From the NCBI RefSeq assembly GCF_947488185.1, contig NZ_CANKYM010000007.1:45405-109404 (forward strand): a DNA stretch of 64,000 nucleotides. Direction: 5' to 3'. Made by a program: the position numbers and the translations under genes. Below the pieces are notes generated by a model that saw nothing but the letters and a program-made list of their open reading frames with translations, ran no database searches and was not told the origin of the DNA. This document shows positions 43,110-51,309 of the stretch, piece by piece (within the stretch, counting starts at the first letter, position 1; each line of letters opens with the position of its first letter). Source of the DNA: an uncultured Roseobacter sp. Lineage in GTDB: Bacteria > Pseudomonadota > Alphaproteobacteria > Rhodobacterales > Rhodobacteraceae.

Positions 43110-44966
43110 TCAGAGGCAATCCGGGACCCAGATCGCCAGCTTGTCTTTCTGCTCGGAGGTCAGCCCCATGAGTTTCTGCGTGGTCGCATCGCCGATCAGC
43201 TTTTCCAGCTTCTCGGCCTTCTCCGCCTTCTTGAGTTTGCCGAAGGCCACCACACGCGCGTCGCGGGTATCGCAGTCGAGGAAGGTGCAGAGAAGGTCGG
43301 TCAGCACCCCGGCGGAGACGCGCGAGAAGAAATTCTCCGCCGTGGGCGTCCAGAGGGCTCGAATATCGGCCTTGGCCTCGGCGGCGATGGCTGAAAAGAA
43401 ACCTTCGTCCCCGGCCTGATCGGGCAGGGCGCGCGCGAAAGCTTCGGTCAGGACCGCGTTGCGGGCCTTCTTGCCGCTGGCCCGAAAGGCGGTGAAGGCC
43501 TCCTCCAGATCATCGACGCGGGTGCCGGTCTGCCAACCGGTGGTCGGCTCGAGACCGTGATCAAGCCGCGGCTCGCGGTCAAACCCATCCTCGATGCTCG
43601 GGACGTTGTTGGGACGTCCGAGGCGCAGATCAAAGAGGCTTTCGAACGACCCGGAGGCTTCCGACAGGCCGAAGGCCAGAAGATCAAGCACAAGGTCCGG
43701 CTTGGCCAGAAGGGCCGATTGCACCGCCGCCAGCCGGATCGCTTGCATGTCGGCCCTCAGCTTCTGGGAGTAGGGGGATTTCGGCGCGGGGGCAGGGCGG
43801 TCGGGGGCTGTAAGAACGCCCGCCGCGAGGGCCACGTCCTTGTCCTCGGGGCGCACCAGACCGGCGGTGATCTCCACCTTACCCGATTGATTTACAAGGA
43901 TAAGGCACCCCGAGACGCGCTTCTGGTCGTCGGTGTATGAGCCGTCGAGGGTGGATTGCAGATCGGCCAGCCGCGCCTCGCCGTCCGCGTCGAGCACACC
44001 CGCCTCGCACATCTCGGCAAGTTGGTCGTAATCCTCGGCCTCCGCGTCGCTCAGATCGCCCTCGACCGGGTAAAGCCGTGTCAGCTTGGCTTGGTCGGTT
44101 TCATAGTAGTTGAGCCATGGCTCGCGCGTGGCCTCGGCCCAGAGCCAGCCCGCATCCGCCACCAGCGCGTCACGGGCCGCCTCGAGCCGTTCGTCAAAGA
44201 GGTCATCCAGCAGAGCCGGATCGGTGAAATAGACCGCCTGCGAAAACAGGTCCCGCGTGATCGCGCCGCCTGCGGCCTTATAGGCCTCTTGGCCGACAAA
44301 GAGCGCGCGGCGGTCACTGCCGGTCACCGCTTCGGGGGTGAGCGCGGATTTCAGCTGCGCCTCGGAGATCGGCTGCCCCTTGATCTGCTCGAGAAGCGTG
44401 AGCGTCAACGCCGCATCCTGCGACAAGGTGAAGGCCTTGGCCGCGCCGAGGGTGATCTTGCCTGCGGCAAGCGCGTCAATGACCGGGGCGGGCAAGGCGG
44501 CAAGGGCCAGCCGCTGATAGACCTGGGCCTCGCTGGTGGCGAAGGCCAGCGCAATATCGGGCACTGTCGCGCCCTTGGCCGTCATTGCTCCAAAGGCGCG
44601 GATTTCATCCGCCGGGGTCAGGGCTTCACGCGCGGCATTTTCGGCATTGGCCCAGATGGCGGCTTCCTCGGCATCCTCGGTGATGCGCACCGGGACGGTG
44701 ACCGGGGCAGGGGTTTCGGCCTCGGCGGCGATCTTCTGCAATGCCCGCAGGCGGCATCCGCCCGCGACGATTTCGACGCGGCCTTTCTTTGTGCGCAGGC
44801 CTGCAAGGTTCTGGATCAGTCCGAAGCGGGCGATACTGGCCGCCAATGTGTCGATATGCGCGTCCGAGACGCTCTTGCGCGGATTGAGGTCCGAGAGCGT
44901 GAGGGCGTCGAGCGGCACCAGTTCGATGCTGCCCGTGTCGGTGAGGATCGGGTCTTGCTTGGTCAT
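43110..44966 (-). CDS. Large ParB/Spo0J-family nuclease-like plasmid protein
   Basis: A 618-aa protein started at MTKQDPILTD, with AAGGAGAC upstream; the open frame beyond is not supported. The N-terminal ParB-like domain has LNPRKSVSDAHIDTLAASI, IVAGGCRLRALQKI and AENAAREALTPADEIRAF, followed by a KorB-like helix-turn-helix (VPDIALAFATSEAQVYQRLAL). The long C-terminal half is plasmid specific. It is distinct from RepB and probably acts in gene regulation or DNA maintenance. Commonly found beside DUF736-type genes. Confidence 0.85.
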   Translation of the reverse strand: MTKQDPILTDTGSIELVPLDALTLSDLNPRKSVSDAHIDTLAASIARFGLIQNLAGLRTKKGRVEIVAGGCRLRALQKIAAEAETPAPVTVPVRITEDAEEAAIWANAENAAREALTPADEIRAFGAMTAKGATVPDIALAFATSEAQVYQRLALAALPAPVIDALAAGKITLGAAKAFTLSQDAALTLTLLEQIKGQPISEAQLKSALTPEAVTGSDRRALFVGQEAYKAAGGAITRDLFSQAVYFTDPALLDDLFDERLEAARDALVADAGWLWAEATREPWLNYYETDQAKLTRLYPVEGDLSDAEAEDYDQLAEMCEAGVLDADGEARLADLQSTLDGSYTDDQKRVSGCLILVNQSGKVEITAGLVRPEDKDVALAAGVLTAPDRPAPAPKSPYSQKLRADMQAIRLAAVQSALLAKPDLVLDLLAFGLSEASGSFESLFDLRLGRPNNVPSIEDGFDREPRLDHGLEPTTGWQTGTRVDDLEEAFTAFRASGKKARNAVLTEAFARALPDQAGDEGFFSAIAAEAKADIRALWTPTAENFFSRVSAGVLTDLLCTFLDCDTRDARVVAFGKLKKAEKAEKLEKLIGDATTQKLMGLTSEQKDKLAIWVPDCL

Positions 44967-45099
44967 GGGGAAGTCTCCTTGAGTTTGTGGGTGGGATGTG
45001 GCGCCTACCGCGCCGTGGCGGCGCAGGAGGACGATGGAAGGGGAAGGGCAGGGGAAGGCCCCCAAAAGACGCTCAGGGCGTCTCTGAGGCGCTGTCGGG

Positions 45100-45468
45100 T
45101 TACCACCAGCAGGAATAGACCACGGTCGATCCGGCCTGCATTTCGGCCCGCGCCCATCCGCAGAAGTCCAGGTCGTAGTTGCGGTAGTCTTGCGCCTGTT
45201 CGTCCTGGAACTGGTGGCCGTAGAAAAAGCCGCCGTCGCACTGGAGCAGGGTGCCGTCGGTGACGGCCTGTTCCAGACGATCGATGTCCTCCGGCGCGAG
45301 GATCAACTCGCCGCAGTTGAGGTCGCTGGCCGAGAGGCCGGTGCGGGCGACATAGAGGGTTTCCATGAATGTCTGCAGCTTGGAATGCTTGCGCCAGACA
45401 AAGGCGGGCACTTCCCCTTCGTCTCCGCTTTCGGGTGTCTTGAGATAGGCATATTGATCGAGGCCCAT
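45100..45468 (-). CDS. Small conserved plasmid protein of unknown function
   Basis: A 122-aa protein started at MGLDQYAYLK after AAAGGAGCGAG; the longer open frame is Pro/Arg-rich and unlikely. The sequence has a conserved-looking pattern: FVWRKHSKLQTFMETLY, NCGELILAPEDIDRLEQAV, and a C-terminal FFYGHQFQDEQAQDYRNYD then VVYSCWW. I recognise the type as a recurring plasmid-borne hypothetical but cannot give a function. Confidence 0.65.
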   Translation of the reverse strand: MGLDQYAYLKTPESGDEGEVPAFVWRKHSKLQTFMETLYVARTGLSASDLNCGELILAPEDIDRLEQAVTDGTLLQCDGGFFYGHQFQDEQAQDYRNYDLDFCGWARAEMQAGSTVVYSCWW

Positions 45469-45997
45469 GGTCTCGCTCCTTTCCTTCGTGGTTGGCGCGG
45501 CATGGGTCTTTTGTGCTTTGGCCCATTGTCCGCCTTGGGCGCGGGCCATCCCTGTCTCTGACGTTCGGAAGACCCCCGCGTCTTCCGAAGGGCAGAGCAG
45601 GGAAGGGCACAGCCCGACCTGCGGCCGGGCGGCGGCGGGACACAGGGGGCCGAAGCGGTGAAATCGGGAGGGACCCGGCGGCATCAGCCGACGGGAGGCA
45701 CCGGATTTCTCCGGCGGAGGCTGACGCGCCAGCGGCACCCGAGCCCCTGTTGGCGCCGTCGTTCGGATGTCAGGCGGAGGAAAAATGCAAAACCGTCGGG
45801 GGTGCCAAAGCAGAGCGGCGGCGCCCCCGTCGATTGACCGCGTGATCGCGGGCAGGCCCGCGATTGCCTTTGTCTTGTGCCCGAAGGATGGTTACCCGGA
45901 AGGGCGGAGACAGTATTGGCTCCGGGGCACCTTATGCCCTAGAGCCTGCCCAACCCTGCGGTTGGCGGGCCAGTCAGGATGACAACGCCGCATGCGC
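45469..45997. other. Gene-free GC-rich stretch between maintenance genes and copper module
   Basis: About 530 bases with no supportable ORF. It probably contains the promoter of the 45.1-kb gene and the junction with the metal module. Confidence 0.4.
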
Positions 45998-46555
45998 CTA
46001 ACCGAGCGTCAGCACCATGTTGTCGGACAGGGCCAGAGGTGGAATGTGCAGGTTCTCCGGCGCAGGCCCTTTGCGAATACGACCCGCGGTATCGTAGTGC
46101 GACCCGTGGCAGGGACAGAACCACCCTCCAAAATCGCCCGCGCCATCGCCAAGCGGGACACATCCCAAATGCGTGCAGACACCGATCATCACCAGATAGG
46201 CGTCATGGCCCGGAATGGCCCGGTTCTCATCCTGCGCTGTGGCCTCGCCGGGAAGATTGGGATTGCGCGCATCGGTGTCCGGCAAGGTGGAGACCGCCTC
46301 TTCACGCGCCTGGGCCATCTCCGCTTGCGTCCGGTGGCGAATGAAGACGGGCTTTCCGCGCCAATTGACGGTCAGTTGGGTGCCTTCCGCGAGCCCGGAG
46401 ATATCCACCGAGATTGTCGCCAGGGCGCGCACATCCGCCGATGGGTTCATTTGATTGATCAGCGGCCAGAGCGCCGCACCGGAGGCGACGACGCCCGCGC
46501 CAGCAGTGGCATAATACAGGAAATCCCTGCGGTCAGTGTCGTCGGTCGCATCCAT
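45998..46555 (-). CDS. petA: Orphan Rieske iron-sulfur protein (PetA-like, cytochrome bc1 type)
   Basis: About 185 aa from MDATDDTDRRDFL; an ATG six codons upstream is possible. A twin-arginine-like DRRDFL plus one hydrophobic anchor (about residues 13-35) precedes the Rieske fold with CTHLGC and CPCHGS cluster boxes and a conserved GPAPENLHIP tail. This is the bc1 Rieske type, but no cytochrome b or c1 genes accompany it, so it is an extra copy on the plasmid. Upstream there are a CueR-like 19-base-spacer element and a copy of the copper-module direct repeat, suggesting copper induction. Confidence 0.88.
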   Translation of the reverse strand: MDATDDTDRRDFLYYATAGAGVVASGAALWPLINQMNPSADVRALATISVDISGLAEGTQLTVNWRGKPVFIRHRTQAEMAQAREEAVSTLPDTDARNPNLPGEATAQDENRAIPGHDAYLVMIGVCTHLGCVPLGDGAGDFGGWFCPCHGSHYDTAGRIRKGPAPENLHIPPLALSDNMVLTLG

Positions 46556-46564
46556 AGCACAGCG

Positions 46565-46595
46565 AGTGTGCAACCTTCCCGCCCCGGAACGTCAA
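46565..46595 (-). promoter_or_regulatory. CueR-like promoter element before petA (weak)
   Basis: On the minus strand TTGACG (46590-46595) and CACACT (46565-46570) are 19 bases apart. The spacer contains TTCC...GGAAGG, close to the CueR half-sites seen at copA, though the dyad is one base shorter. The -10 is poor and the start codon would be almost leaderless, so this is tentative. Confidence 0.35.
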
Positions 46596-46601
46596 CGCAG
46601 G

Positions 46602-46617
46602 TTTTGTAATGTTTTGT
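46602..46617 (-). promoter_or_regulatory. Copper-module direct repeat (putative response-regulator box) before petA
   Basis: On the minus strand ACAAA at 46617-46613 and ACAAA at 46607-46603, a 10-base period. It has the same ACAWA-N5-ACAW layout as sites before the two-component operon, the transpeptidase operon and copA. Confidence 0.45.
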
Positions 46618-46663
46618 CTGCAACCCGGGGGCTGGCGGAGGGAAACTGTGGCGGATCTTCAGC

Positions 46664-47188
46664 TCAATGGTGGGGCGGTTCGCCTTTTGCCACCATGAGG
46701 TGATGCTCCTGGTGATGCGCGCCGATGGTCATCAGCCCGAAGAACCCAAGACCCTGTATCTGGTCGGAATCGCCATCGACGAGGAGGGCAACACCATCCC
46801 CGAGATCCTCTGTCGTGACCTCCCAACCCGTCTCGGCAGCCAGGAACGGCGCATGGGCAGGCACCATGGCGCGAATGGCCTCGAGAACGCGCGGTGCTCC
46901 GCGGATTTCGAACCGGATACCGGCGGGCCGCACACTGCGGGTAACCTCGGCCTCCATCGTCACAAGCTCCATGTCCACCAGATGTCGCCTCAGGGCCGCG
47001 ATATCGACATTTGCCCAATCGGTAGCGGGATCGGCGCGTAGGAGCGCCACGATCTCGGCCATGGCGGCAAAGGCAGATTGCCCGGTTTCCTGCGGACCCG
47101 GCATCGCATGCCCGGTCGCGGAATGGCTGTGCTGGGCCGCGACGGGTCCAGACAATGACAGGGCAAGCAGGAGAGCAACAAGGCGCAT
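46664..47188 (-). CDS. Periplasmic His/Met-rich protein of unknown function
   Basis: A 174-aa protein started at MRLVALLLA. It has a signal peptide cleaved near VAAQ (about residue 19), then a mature N terminus HSHSATGHAMP and a C terminus HHQEHHLMVAKGEPPHH, both well suited to bind copper or another metal. The middle is helical and acidic. It is divergent from a CRP/FNR-type regulator and shares a perfect 8-base-arm dyad with it. A metal-binding periplasmic role is inferred from composition; no family was recognised. Confidence 0.75.
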   Translation of the reverse strand: MRLVALLLALSLSGPVAAQHSHSATGHAMPGPQETGQSAFAAMAEIVALLRADPATDWANVDIAALRRHLVDMELVTMEAEVTRSVRPAGIRFEIRGAPRVLEAIRAMVPAHAPFLAAETGWEVTTEDLGDGVALLVDGDSDQIQGLGFFGLMTIGAHHQEHHLMVAKGEPPHH

Positions 47189-47248
47189 GGGGGGATCCTT
47201 TTGAACGGCACGATACCCGTTTTTCGTAGCACGCAGGCCTGCTCTGGA

Positions 47249-47266
47249 ATATGATTTCAATCATAT
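47249..47266. promoter_or_regulatory. CRP/FNR-type operator overlapping the regulator start codon
   Basis: ATATGATT-tc-AATCATAT, two perfect 8-base arms. The core TGAT-N4-ATCA resembles FNR/DNR-type sites. It covers the start codon of the CRP/FNR-family gene (ATG at 47265), pointing to autorepression and control of the divergent periplasmic protein. Confidence 0.6.
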
Positions 47267-47828
47267 GCTGCCAGAGCCCTACGACCTTCTCCCGACAACT
47301 GCGCGTCAGTCGCACACAATTGCGGCTGGCGACGTGCTCTTCCGACAGGGTGCAAGGACCCTGGGCCTCTATGTGCTGATAACCGGGCGTGTGCATCTCG
47401 AACGGGTTGGTCCGAATGGCGAGCGGCTCATCATTCACCGGGCGACATCCGGGACCAGCTTTGCCGAAGCCTCGGTCTTTTCGGAGCGCTATCATTGCGA
47501 TGCCATCGTGATGGATGCAGGTGAGTTGGTCCGGATCGACAAGTCCGCGGTTCTCGCCGCCTTCGCGAACCCGGATTTTGCGCGGGCCTATGGACGCCAT
47601 GCGGCCCAACAGGTTCAGGCGCACCGGCAGATCATGGAAATTGTCGGCATCCGACGCGCCGAGGATCGGGTGATGGCGGGGATCGTTGCGGGTCTTCTGG
47701 ATGGCACCGTCGTCGACTTTGCCGCGCGCCTCCAGCTGACGCATGAGGCGACCTACCGTGCGCTGCGGGCGCTTGTCGAAGCGGGCCGGGTTACAAACCC
47801 GTCCCGTGGGACCTACCGATTGGCCTAG
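47265..47828 (+). CDS. Crp/Fnr-family transcriptional regulator
   Basis: A 187-aa regulator. A cyclic-nucleotide-binding-like barrel (ARTLGLYVLITGRVHLERVG, FAEASVFSERYHCDA) is joined by a dimerisation helix to a short winged helix (LTHEATYRALRALVEAGRV). Only one Cys is present, so it is not an iron-sulfur FNR; a haem- or ligand-sensing type is possible. It is shorter than the usual 220-240 aa. It ends 4 bases into the convergent DUF411 gene and probably regulates its divergent neighbour through the overlapping dyad. Confidence 0.87.
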   Translation: MLPEPYDLLPTTARQSHTIAAGDVLFRQGARTLGLYVLITGRVHLERVGPNGERLIIHRATSGTSFAEASVFSERYHCDAIVMDAGELVRIDKSAVLAAFANPDFARAYGRHAAQQVQAHRQIMEIVGIRRAEDRVMAGIVAGLLDGTVVDFAARLQLTHEATYRALRALVEAGRVTNPSRGTYRLA

Positions 47829-48274
47829 CTATGACTGGCAAAGACCGATGTCGCGCCATCGGGCCCGACAAGCAGCGTATCAAACGTATCGCCGGCACCG
47901 GGACCGCCCATGCCGGGGGAACTCATCGGCATACCCGGTACACTCAGCCCGCGCGCCGCCGGTTGCTCTGAAAGAAGCCGGGCGATGTCCTCAGCCGGCA
48001 CATGGCCCTCAATGAAATAATCGCCCACCACGGCGGTGTGGCAACCGGCCAGTTCCGGCGCGATCCGGAGCCTGTCTTTCAGCGCATAGAGGGCGTCCTG
48101 ATCGACATCCTGGGCCTCGACCAGAAATCCGGCTTGCCGGACATGATCGACCCAGGCCGTGCAGCATCCGCAGGTCGGGGTTTTGACAACCTTGATGATG
48201 GGCCCGGCATCAGCCATGGCCGGGAGCGCGATTGTGGCGGCAGCGCCGGTCAGCAGAAAGCTACGTCGTTTCAT
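47825..48274 (-). CDS. DUF411 periplasmic copper-related protein
   Basis: A 149-aa DUF411 protein with a signal sequence (MKRRSFLLTGAAATIALPAMA). Copper-binding candidates are the CxxC in TPTCGCCTAWVDH, the GCHTAVVGDYFIEGHVP motif, and a Met-rich tail (VPGMPMSSPGMGG). DUF411 proteins are found in copper- and silver-resistance operons; their role is metal binding. It overlaps the CDF gene upstream by 4 bases, so it closes the four-gene minus-strand operon starting at 50.3 kb. Confidence 0.9.
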   Translation of the reverse strand: MKRRSFLLTGAAATIALPAMADAGPIIKVVKTPTCGCCTAWVDHVRQAGFLVEAQDVDQDALYALKDRLRIAPELAGCHTAVVGDYFIEGHVPAEDIARLLSEQPAARGLSVPGMPMSSPGMGGPGAGDTFDTLLVGPDGATSVFASHS

Positions 48275-49284
48275 GTGTCGTTTCCTTTTGAATTGCGTTC
48301 GAGATTAGCATCCGGAGCGGCACTGTCGAGGTGATCGCGGTGCGCAGGTGGTTCATGAAGCTCTGCCTGCGGCCCCATCGATTGCGTGACGTCCAAATCG
48401 TCCGCGTGGCGCTCGTCGAGGCAGTCCGTTTCAAGCTGCAGGGTCACCATGTGAAACCGGTGATGCTTGGTCAGGTGCGTATAGGCGGTCTCAAGGATGC
48501 GCGCGGCATCGGCAGGTTCTGCATGGCGCAGATGGGCCGAGAAGGCGTGCTTGCCGCTGGTCAGGGTCCAGGCGTGGACATGGTGGACATCGAGAACGCC
48601 GTCCTGCGCGCGCAGATCAGCGGTCACGGCCGAGAGATCAGTATCTTCCGGGGTCCCTTCCAACAGAATATGCACCGCCTCGCGGATAACTCCGATCGAG
48701 GCCCAGAGGAGCACGACCCCGAAGGCCATACCAAGGATCGGATCGATCGCCAGAAAGCCGGTGAACTCGATGACGAGCGCGGTCACGATGATCAACAGGC
48801 TGCCGACGAAGGTCTGGATGATGTGCCAGAGGGCCCCGCGGGCATTCAGATCATCCTGGCTGGATTTCCACATCAGGCCGAGCGAGATCACCTCGGTGAC
48901 CAAGCCACCGAAGGCCACCCAGAGCATCGGTCCCGTGGGCAGATGGATCGGATTTCCGAGCCGCATCGCCCCCATCCAGATCACCAGAAGCGCCATGCCG
49001 AGAAGAAAGCCGCCATTCACGAGCGCGCCAATGATCTCTGCGCGATACCACCCGTAACTGCGCGCCATATCCGCCGGGCGGCGCGCGATCCGCTGCGCAA
49101 TGATGGCGACGAGCACGCCCCCGACGGCGGACAACGTGTGAAACGCATCTGACAGCACCGCGATCGAGCCGGTCCAGAGCCCGACGGCCAGTTCGATCAC
49201 GAAGTAGATGCCGGTCAGCCAGGCAGATATGACCAGAGCTTTTCCCGACGACGGCATATGTCCCGCATGTGAATGAGTGGCCAT
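48271..49284 (-). CDS. Cation diffusion facilitator exporter (CzcD-like)
   Basis: About 337 aa from MATHSHAGHMP; the open frame upstream is unsupported. Six membrane segments carry SDAFHTLSAVGG (segment II) and the later WHIIQTFVGS region where HxxxD would be expected in segment V: here the last Asp position is altered, so metal specificity may differ. The soluble C-terminal domain has VHHVHAWTLTSGKH, and the tail is long and acidic with scattered His. It exports a divalent metal. It follows the TVP38-like gene directly. Confidence 0.88.
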   Translation of the reverse strand: MATHSHAGHMPSSGKALVISAWLTGIYFVIELAVGLWTGSIAVLSDAFHTLSAVGGVLVAIIAQRIARRPADMARSYGWYRAEIIGALVNGGFLLGMALLVIWMGAMRLGNPIHLPTGPMLWVAFGGLVTEVISLGLMWKSSQDDLNARGALWHIIQTFVGSLLIIVTALVIEFTGFLAIDPILGMAFGVVLLWASIGVIREAVHILLEGTPEDTDLSAVTADLRAQDGVLDVHHVHAWTLTSGKHAFSAHLRHAEPADAARILETAYTHLTKHHRFHMVTLQLETDCLDERHADDLDVTQSMGPQAELHEPPAHRDHLDSAAPDANLERNSKGNDT

Positions 49285-49285
49285 G

Positions 49286-49945
49286 TCAGATCTCCTTTTT
49301 CGGCGTGCGGCGGTCACGCCATACCGCAAAGAGGACGGACGCGGCGGTAAATGCGCCAAGCGCCAGCGCCGTCCAGGTGGCGGTTTGCACGTCCCCATTC
49401 ATGGCTTCGCTGCCGAGATGGGCGAGCAAGAAGCTGGCCGGAATGATCCCCGCGAGGGTCGCCAGGGCAAACCGCCAAAGGTGCAAGACGCTCAATCCTG
49501 CAGCGTAGCTGACCATGTCGAAGGACAGGAACGGCAGCAGTCGGCTTCCGAACACCAGAAACGTCAGTGTATTCTGTGACCCCAGAAGTCCACGCCCGAT
49601 CGTCTCGCCGACATGGCGTTCCACGAAAGAGCGCCCCAGCCTGCGCGCGAGCAGAAACGCGGCCAGCGCGCCGATCTCTGCGCCGAGCACGACGAGCAGT
49701 GTTCCGTAGGTGTGACCATAGGCGGCCCCGGCAGCCAGCGCGATCGGCGCCGAGGGCAGGGGACTGGCCACGATCGCCAGCGTCATCAGCGCCACGACCA
49801 GAAGCGGACCAAGAAGACCAGCCGCCTCGATCCAAAGGCGCAGGTCGTCGCGCTCCGGCAGATCGGCATCGAGCCCCGCAAGGTCCGGACGCGCCAGGAC
49901 GAGAAGCAAGAGCCCCAGAAGGACAAGAACAACGACACGCACCAT
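49286..49945 (-). CDS. TVP38/TMEM64 (DedA-superfamily) membrane protein
   Basis: A 219-aa inner-membrane protein with about five hydrophobic segments. The conserved core SPLPSAPIALAAGAAYGHTYGTLL and the GSRLLPFLSFDMVSYAAGLS re-entrant loop identify the SNARE-associated/VTT domain. Family members act in lipid scrambling or membrane integrity; in metal-resistance clusters the role is unclear. Its stop is adjacent to the start of the CDF exporter. Confidence 0.88.
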   Translation of the reverse strand: MVRVVVLVLLGLLLLVLARPDLAGLDADLPERDDLRLWIEAAGLLGPLLVVALMTLAIVASPLPSAPIALAAGAAYGHTYGTLLVVLGAEIGALAAFLLARRLGRSFVERHVGETIGRGLLGSQNTLTFLVFGSRLLPFLSFDMVSYAAGLSVLHLWRFALATLAGIIPASFLLAHLGSEAMNGDVQTATWTALALGAFTAASVLFAVWRDRRTPKKEI

Positions 49946-49948
49946 GGC

Positions 49949-50335
49949 CTACCTCGTATAAAGCAGCACAAGAAAGGCTGCCGCCATCAGGTCAAAGACG
50001 ACGCAAAACGGGATGTACCAGTGTGGGACCCGGGCAAGCCGGACCGCATTGTGATGGGCAAGATCCCACAGCGCATGGAGCGCGAGACCCAGAGGCAAGG
50101 CTGCCCAATGCCAAAGGAGACCCGCTACGGCCGCCGCACCAAAGACGAGAGCAACCGCCAGCTCAGACCAGAACACGGAGCGACGGCCATCGGCGGCACC
50201 GAACCCGATATAGGCCCCGCCGATCAGGGCCAGTGTGACCGCTGCCAAGGCAAGCGAGTCTGCCTGTTCCAAGAGGAGGTGGGCGGGCATTGTGACCACA
50301 AAAAGCGCAAATCCGATCCAAGCGGGCGCCGCCAT
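49949..50335 (-). CDS. Small multi-pass membrane protein (DUF6010-like)
   Basis: A 128-aa protein with four hydrophobic segments, started at MAAPAWIGF. A longer frame to 50395 is open, but the predicted CueR-type promoter would leave it without a leader, so the inner ATG is preferred. Segments include LIGGAYIGFGAADGR and LALHALWDLAHH, resembling DUF6010. Function unknown. It is the first gene of the minus-strand operon that continues with TVP38, CDF and DUF411 genes. Confidence 0.7.
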   Translation of the reverse strand: MAAPAWIGFALFVVTMPAHLLLEQADSLALAAVTLALIGGAYIGFGAADGRRSVFWSELAVALVFGAAAVAGLLWHWAALPLGLALHALWDLAHHNAVRLARVPHWYIPFCVVFDLMAAAFLVLLYTR

Positions 50336-50402
50336 GGTCCGGTGCGCTGATTGGGCGGGATATTGCCCCGATATGTCTGGTCTTGCGCCTGTCATGCCGC
50401 GT

Positions 50403-50433
50403 CAGATGGGGCTTCCAGCAGCTGGAGGGTCAA
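50403..50433 (-). promoter_or_regulatory. CueR-type promoter of the membrane-protein/CDF/DUF411 operon
   Basis: On the minus strand TTGACC (50428-50433) and CATCTG (50403-50408) are 19 bases apart. The spacer carries CTCCAG-ctg-CTGGAAG, nearly the same dyad as at copA. The -10 is weak, as expected for an activated promoter. Confidence 0.6.
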
Positions 50434-50453
50434 GACATGTCAGGTCTATTGAT

Positions 50454-50468
50454 ACATATTGCGACAAA
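50454..50468 (+). promoter_or_regulatory. Copper-module direct repeat before the two-component operon
   Basis: ACATA (50454-50458) and ACAAA (50464-50468), a 10-base period. The longer context TTGATACATA-N5-ACAAA is shared base for base with the site at 52.8 kb before the transpeptidase operon. Probable binding box of the adjacent OmpR-type regulator. Confidence 0.55.
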
Positions 50469-50580
50469 CGAGGTGCGGGTCTTTCCCGAAAGAACAATCT
50501 ATTCTGGGTGTTATGGAACTCAATCTAGTGAACAGAGGGCCGATCGGCCAGACGTGCCGATGTGTGGGACCCGATCGCTG

Positions 50581-51309
50581 ATGGCGGCATCGGCGCATAT
50601 TCTGGTTGTCGATGATCATGCCGAGATCCGGCACTCCGTGACGCGCTACCTTGAGAAAAACGGGCTGCGCGCGACGGGAGCCAAAAGTGCGGGCGAGATG
50701 GATGCACGATTGAGCGAGGACAAATTCGATCTGATCGTGCTCGATATCATGATGCCGGGAGAGGACGGGCTCGCGGCCTGCGCACGGCTACGACGGGAGC
50801 AGCAGAAAACGCCGATTCTCATGCTGACGGCGCTCGGCGACGATGACGCTCGGATCAAGGGGCTCGACACCGGTGCAGATGACTACTTGGCCAAGCCCTT
50901 CAATCCGCGCGAGCTTCTGGCCCGGATCAATGCGATCCTGCGCCGTGCGGCGGACGGATATGCACCCCATGGCGGAACATTTGCGGGCAAGCGGGCCGTA
51001 TTTGCCGGGATCACATTCGATCACGACGCCAGCCATGTCATTTGCCCCGATGGCACGGTCAATACATTGACCACGGCCGAAGCAAAGCTGCTGACGGTCT
51101 TACTTGAGCGTCCTCGGGCGGTGATCGGCCGGGATGAGCTCCTGGAATTGAGCGCCGGCCGTGTTGCCGGACCATTTGACCGAACGATCGACAATCAGGT
51201 TTCGCGCCTGCGCCGGAAAATCGAACCCGATGTGCTTCGCCCCCGGATCATATCGACCGTGCGCAATGGTGGATATTGCCTGAACTGTGATGTGGAGGTC
51301 GAGGCCTGA
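50581..51309 (+). CDS. OmpR-family response regulator, probable copper sensor partner (CopR/CusR-like)
   Basis: A 242-aa regulator started at MAASAHILVVDD; the open frame upstream is unsupported. The receiver domain has the acidic pair DD near residue 10, phospho-acceptor Asp in LIVLDIMMPGEDG and Lys in YLAKPFNPREL. The winged-helix output domain covers about residues 140-238 (FDRTIDNQVSRLRRKIEPD). It sits in a copper module and is coupled to a histidine kinase by a TGATG overlap. Its likely box, ACAWA-N5-ACAW, occurs upstream of its own gene and of three other copper-module promoters. Confidence 0.92.
   Translation: MAASAHILVVDDHAEIRHSVTRYLEKNGLRATGAKSAGEMDARLSEDKFDLIVLDIMMPGEDGLAACARLRREQQKTPILMLTALGDDDARIKGLDTGADDYLAKPFNPRELLARINAILRRAADGYAPHGGTFAGKRAVFAGITFDHDASHVICPDGTVNTLTTAEAKLLTVLLERPRAVIGRDELLELSAGRVAGPFDRTIDNQVSRLRRKIEPDVLRPRIISTVRNGGYCLNCDVEVEA

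Noticed and set aside
45469..45738. N-terminal 90 residues of the open frame before the 122-aa plasmid protein
   Set aside because: Pro/Arg-rich low-complexity extension; a good ribosome site precedes the inner ATG at 45468.
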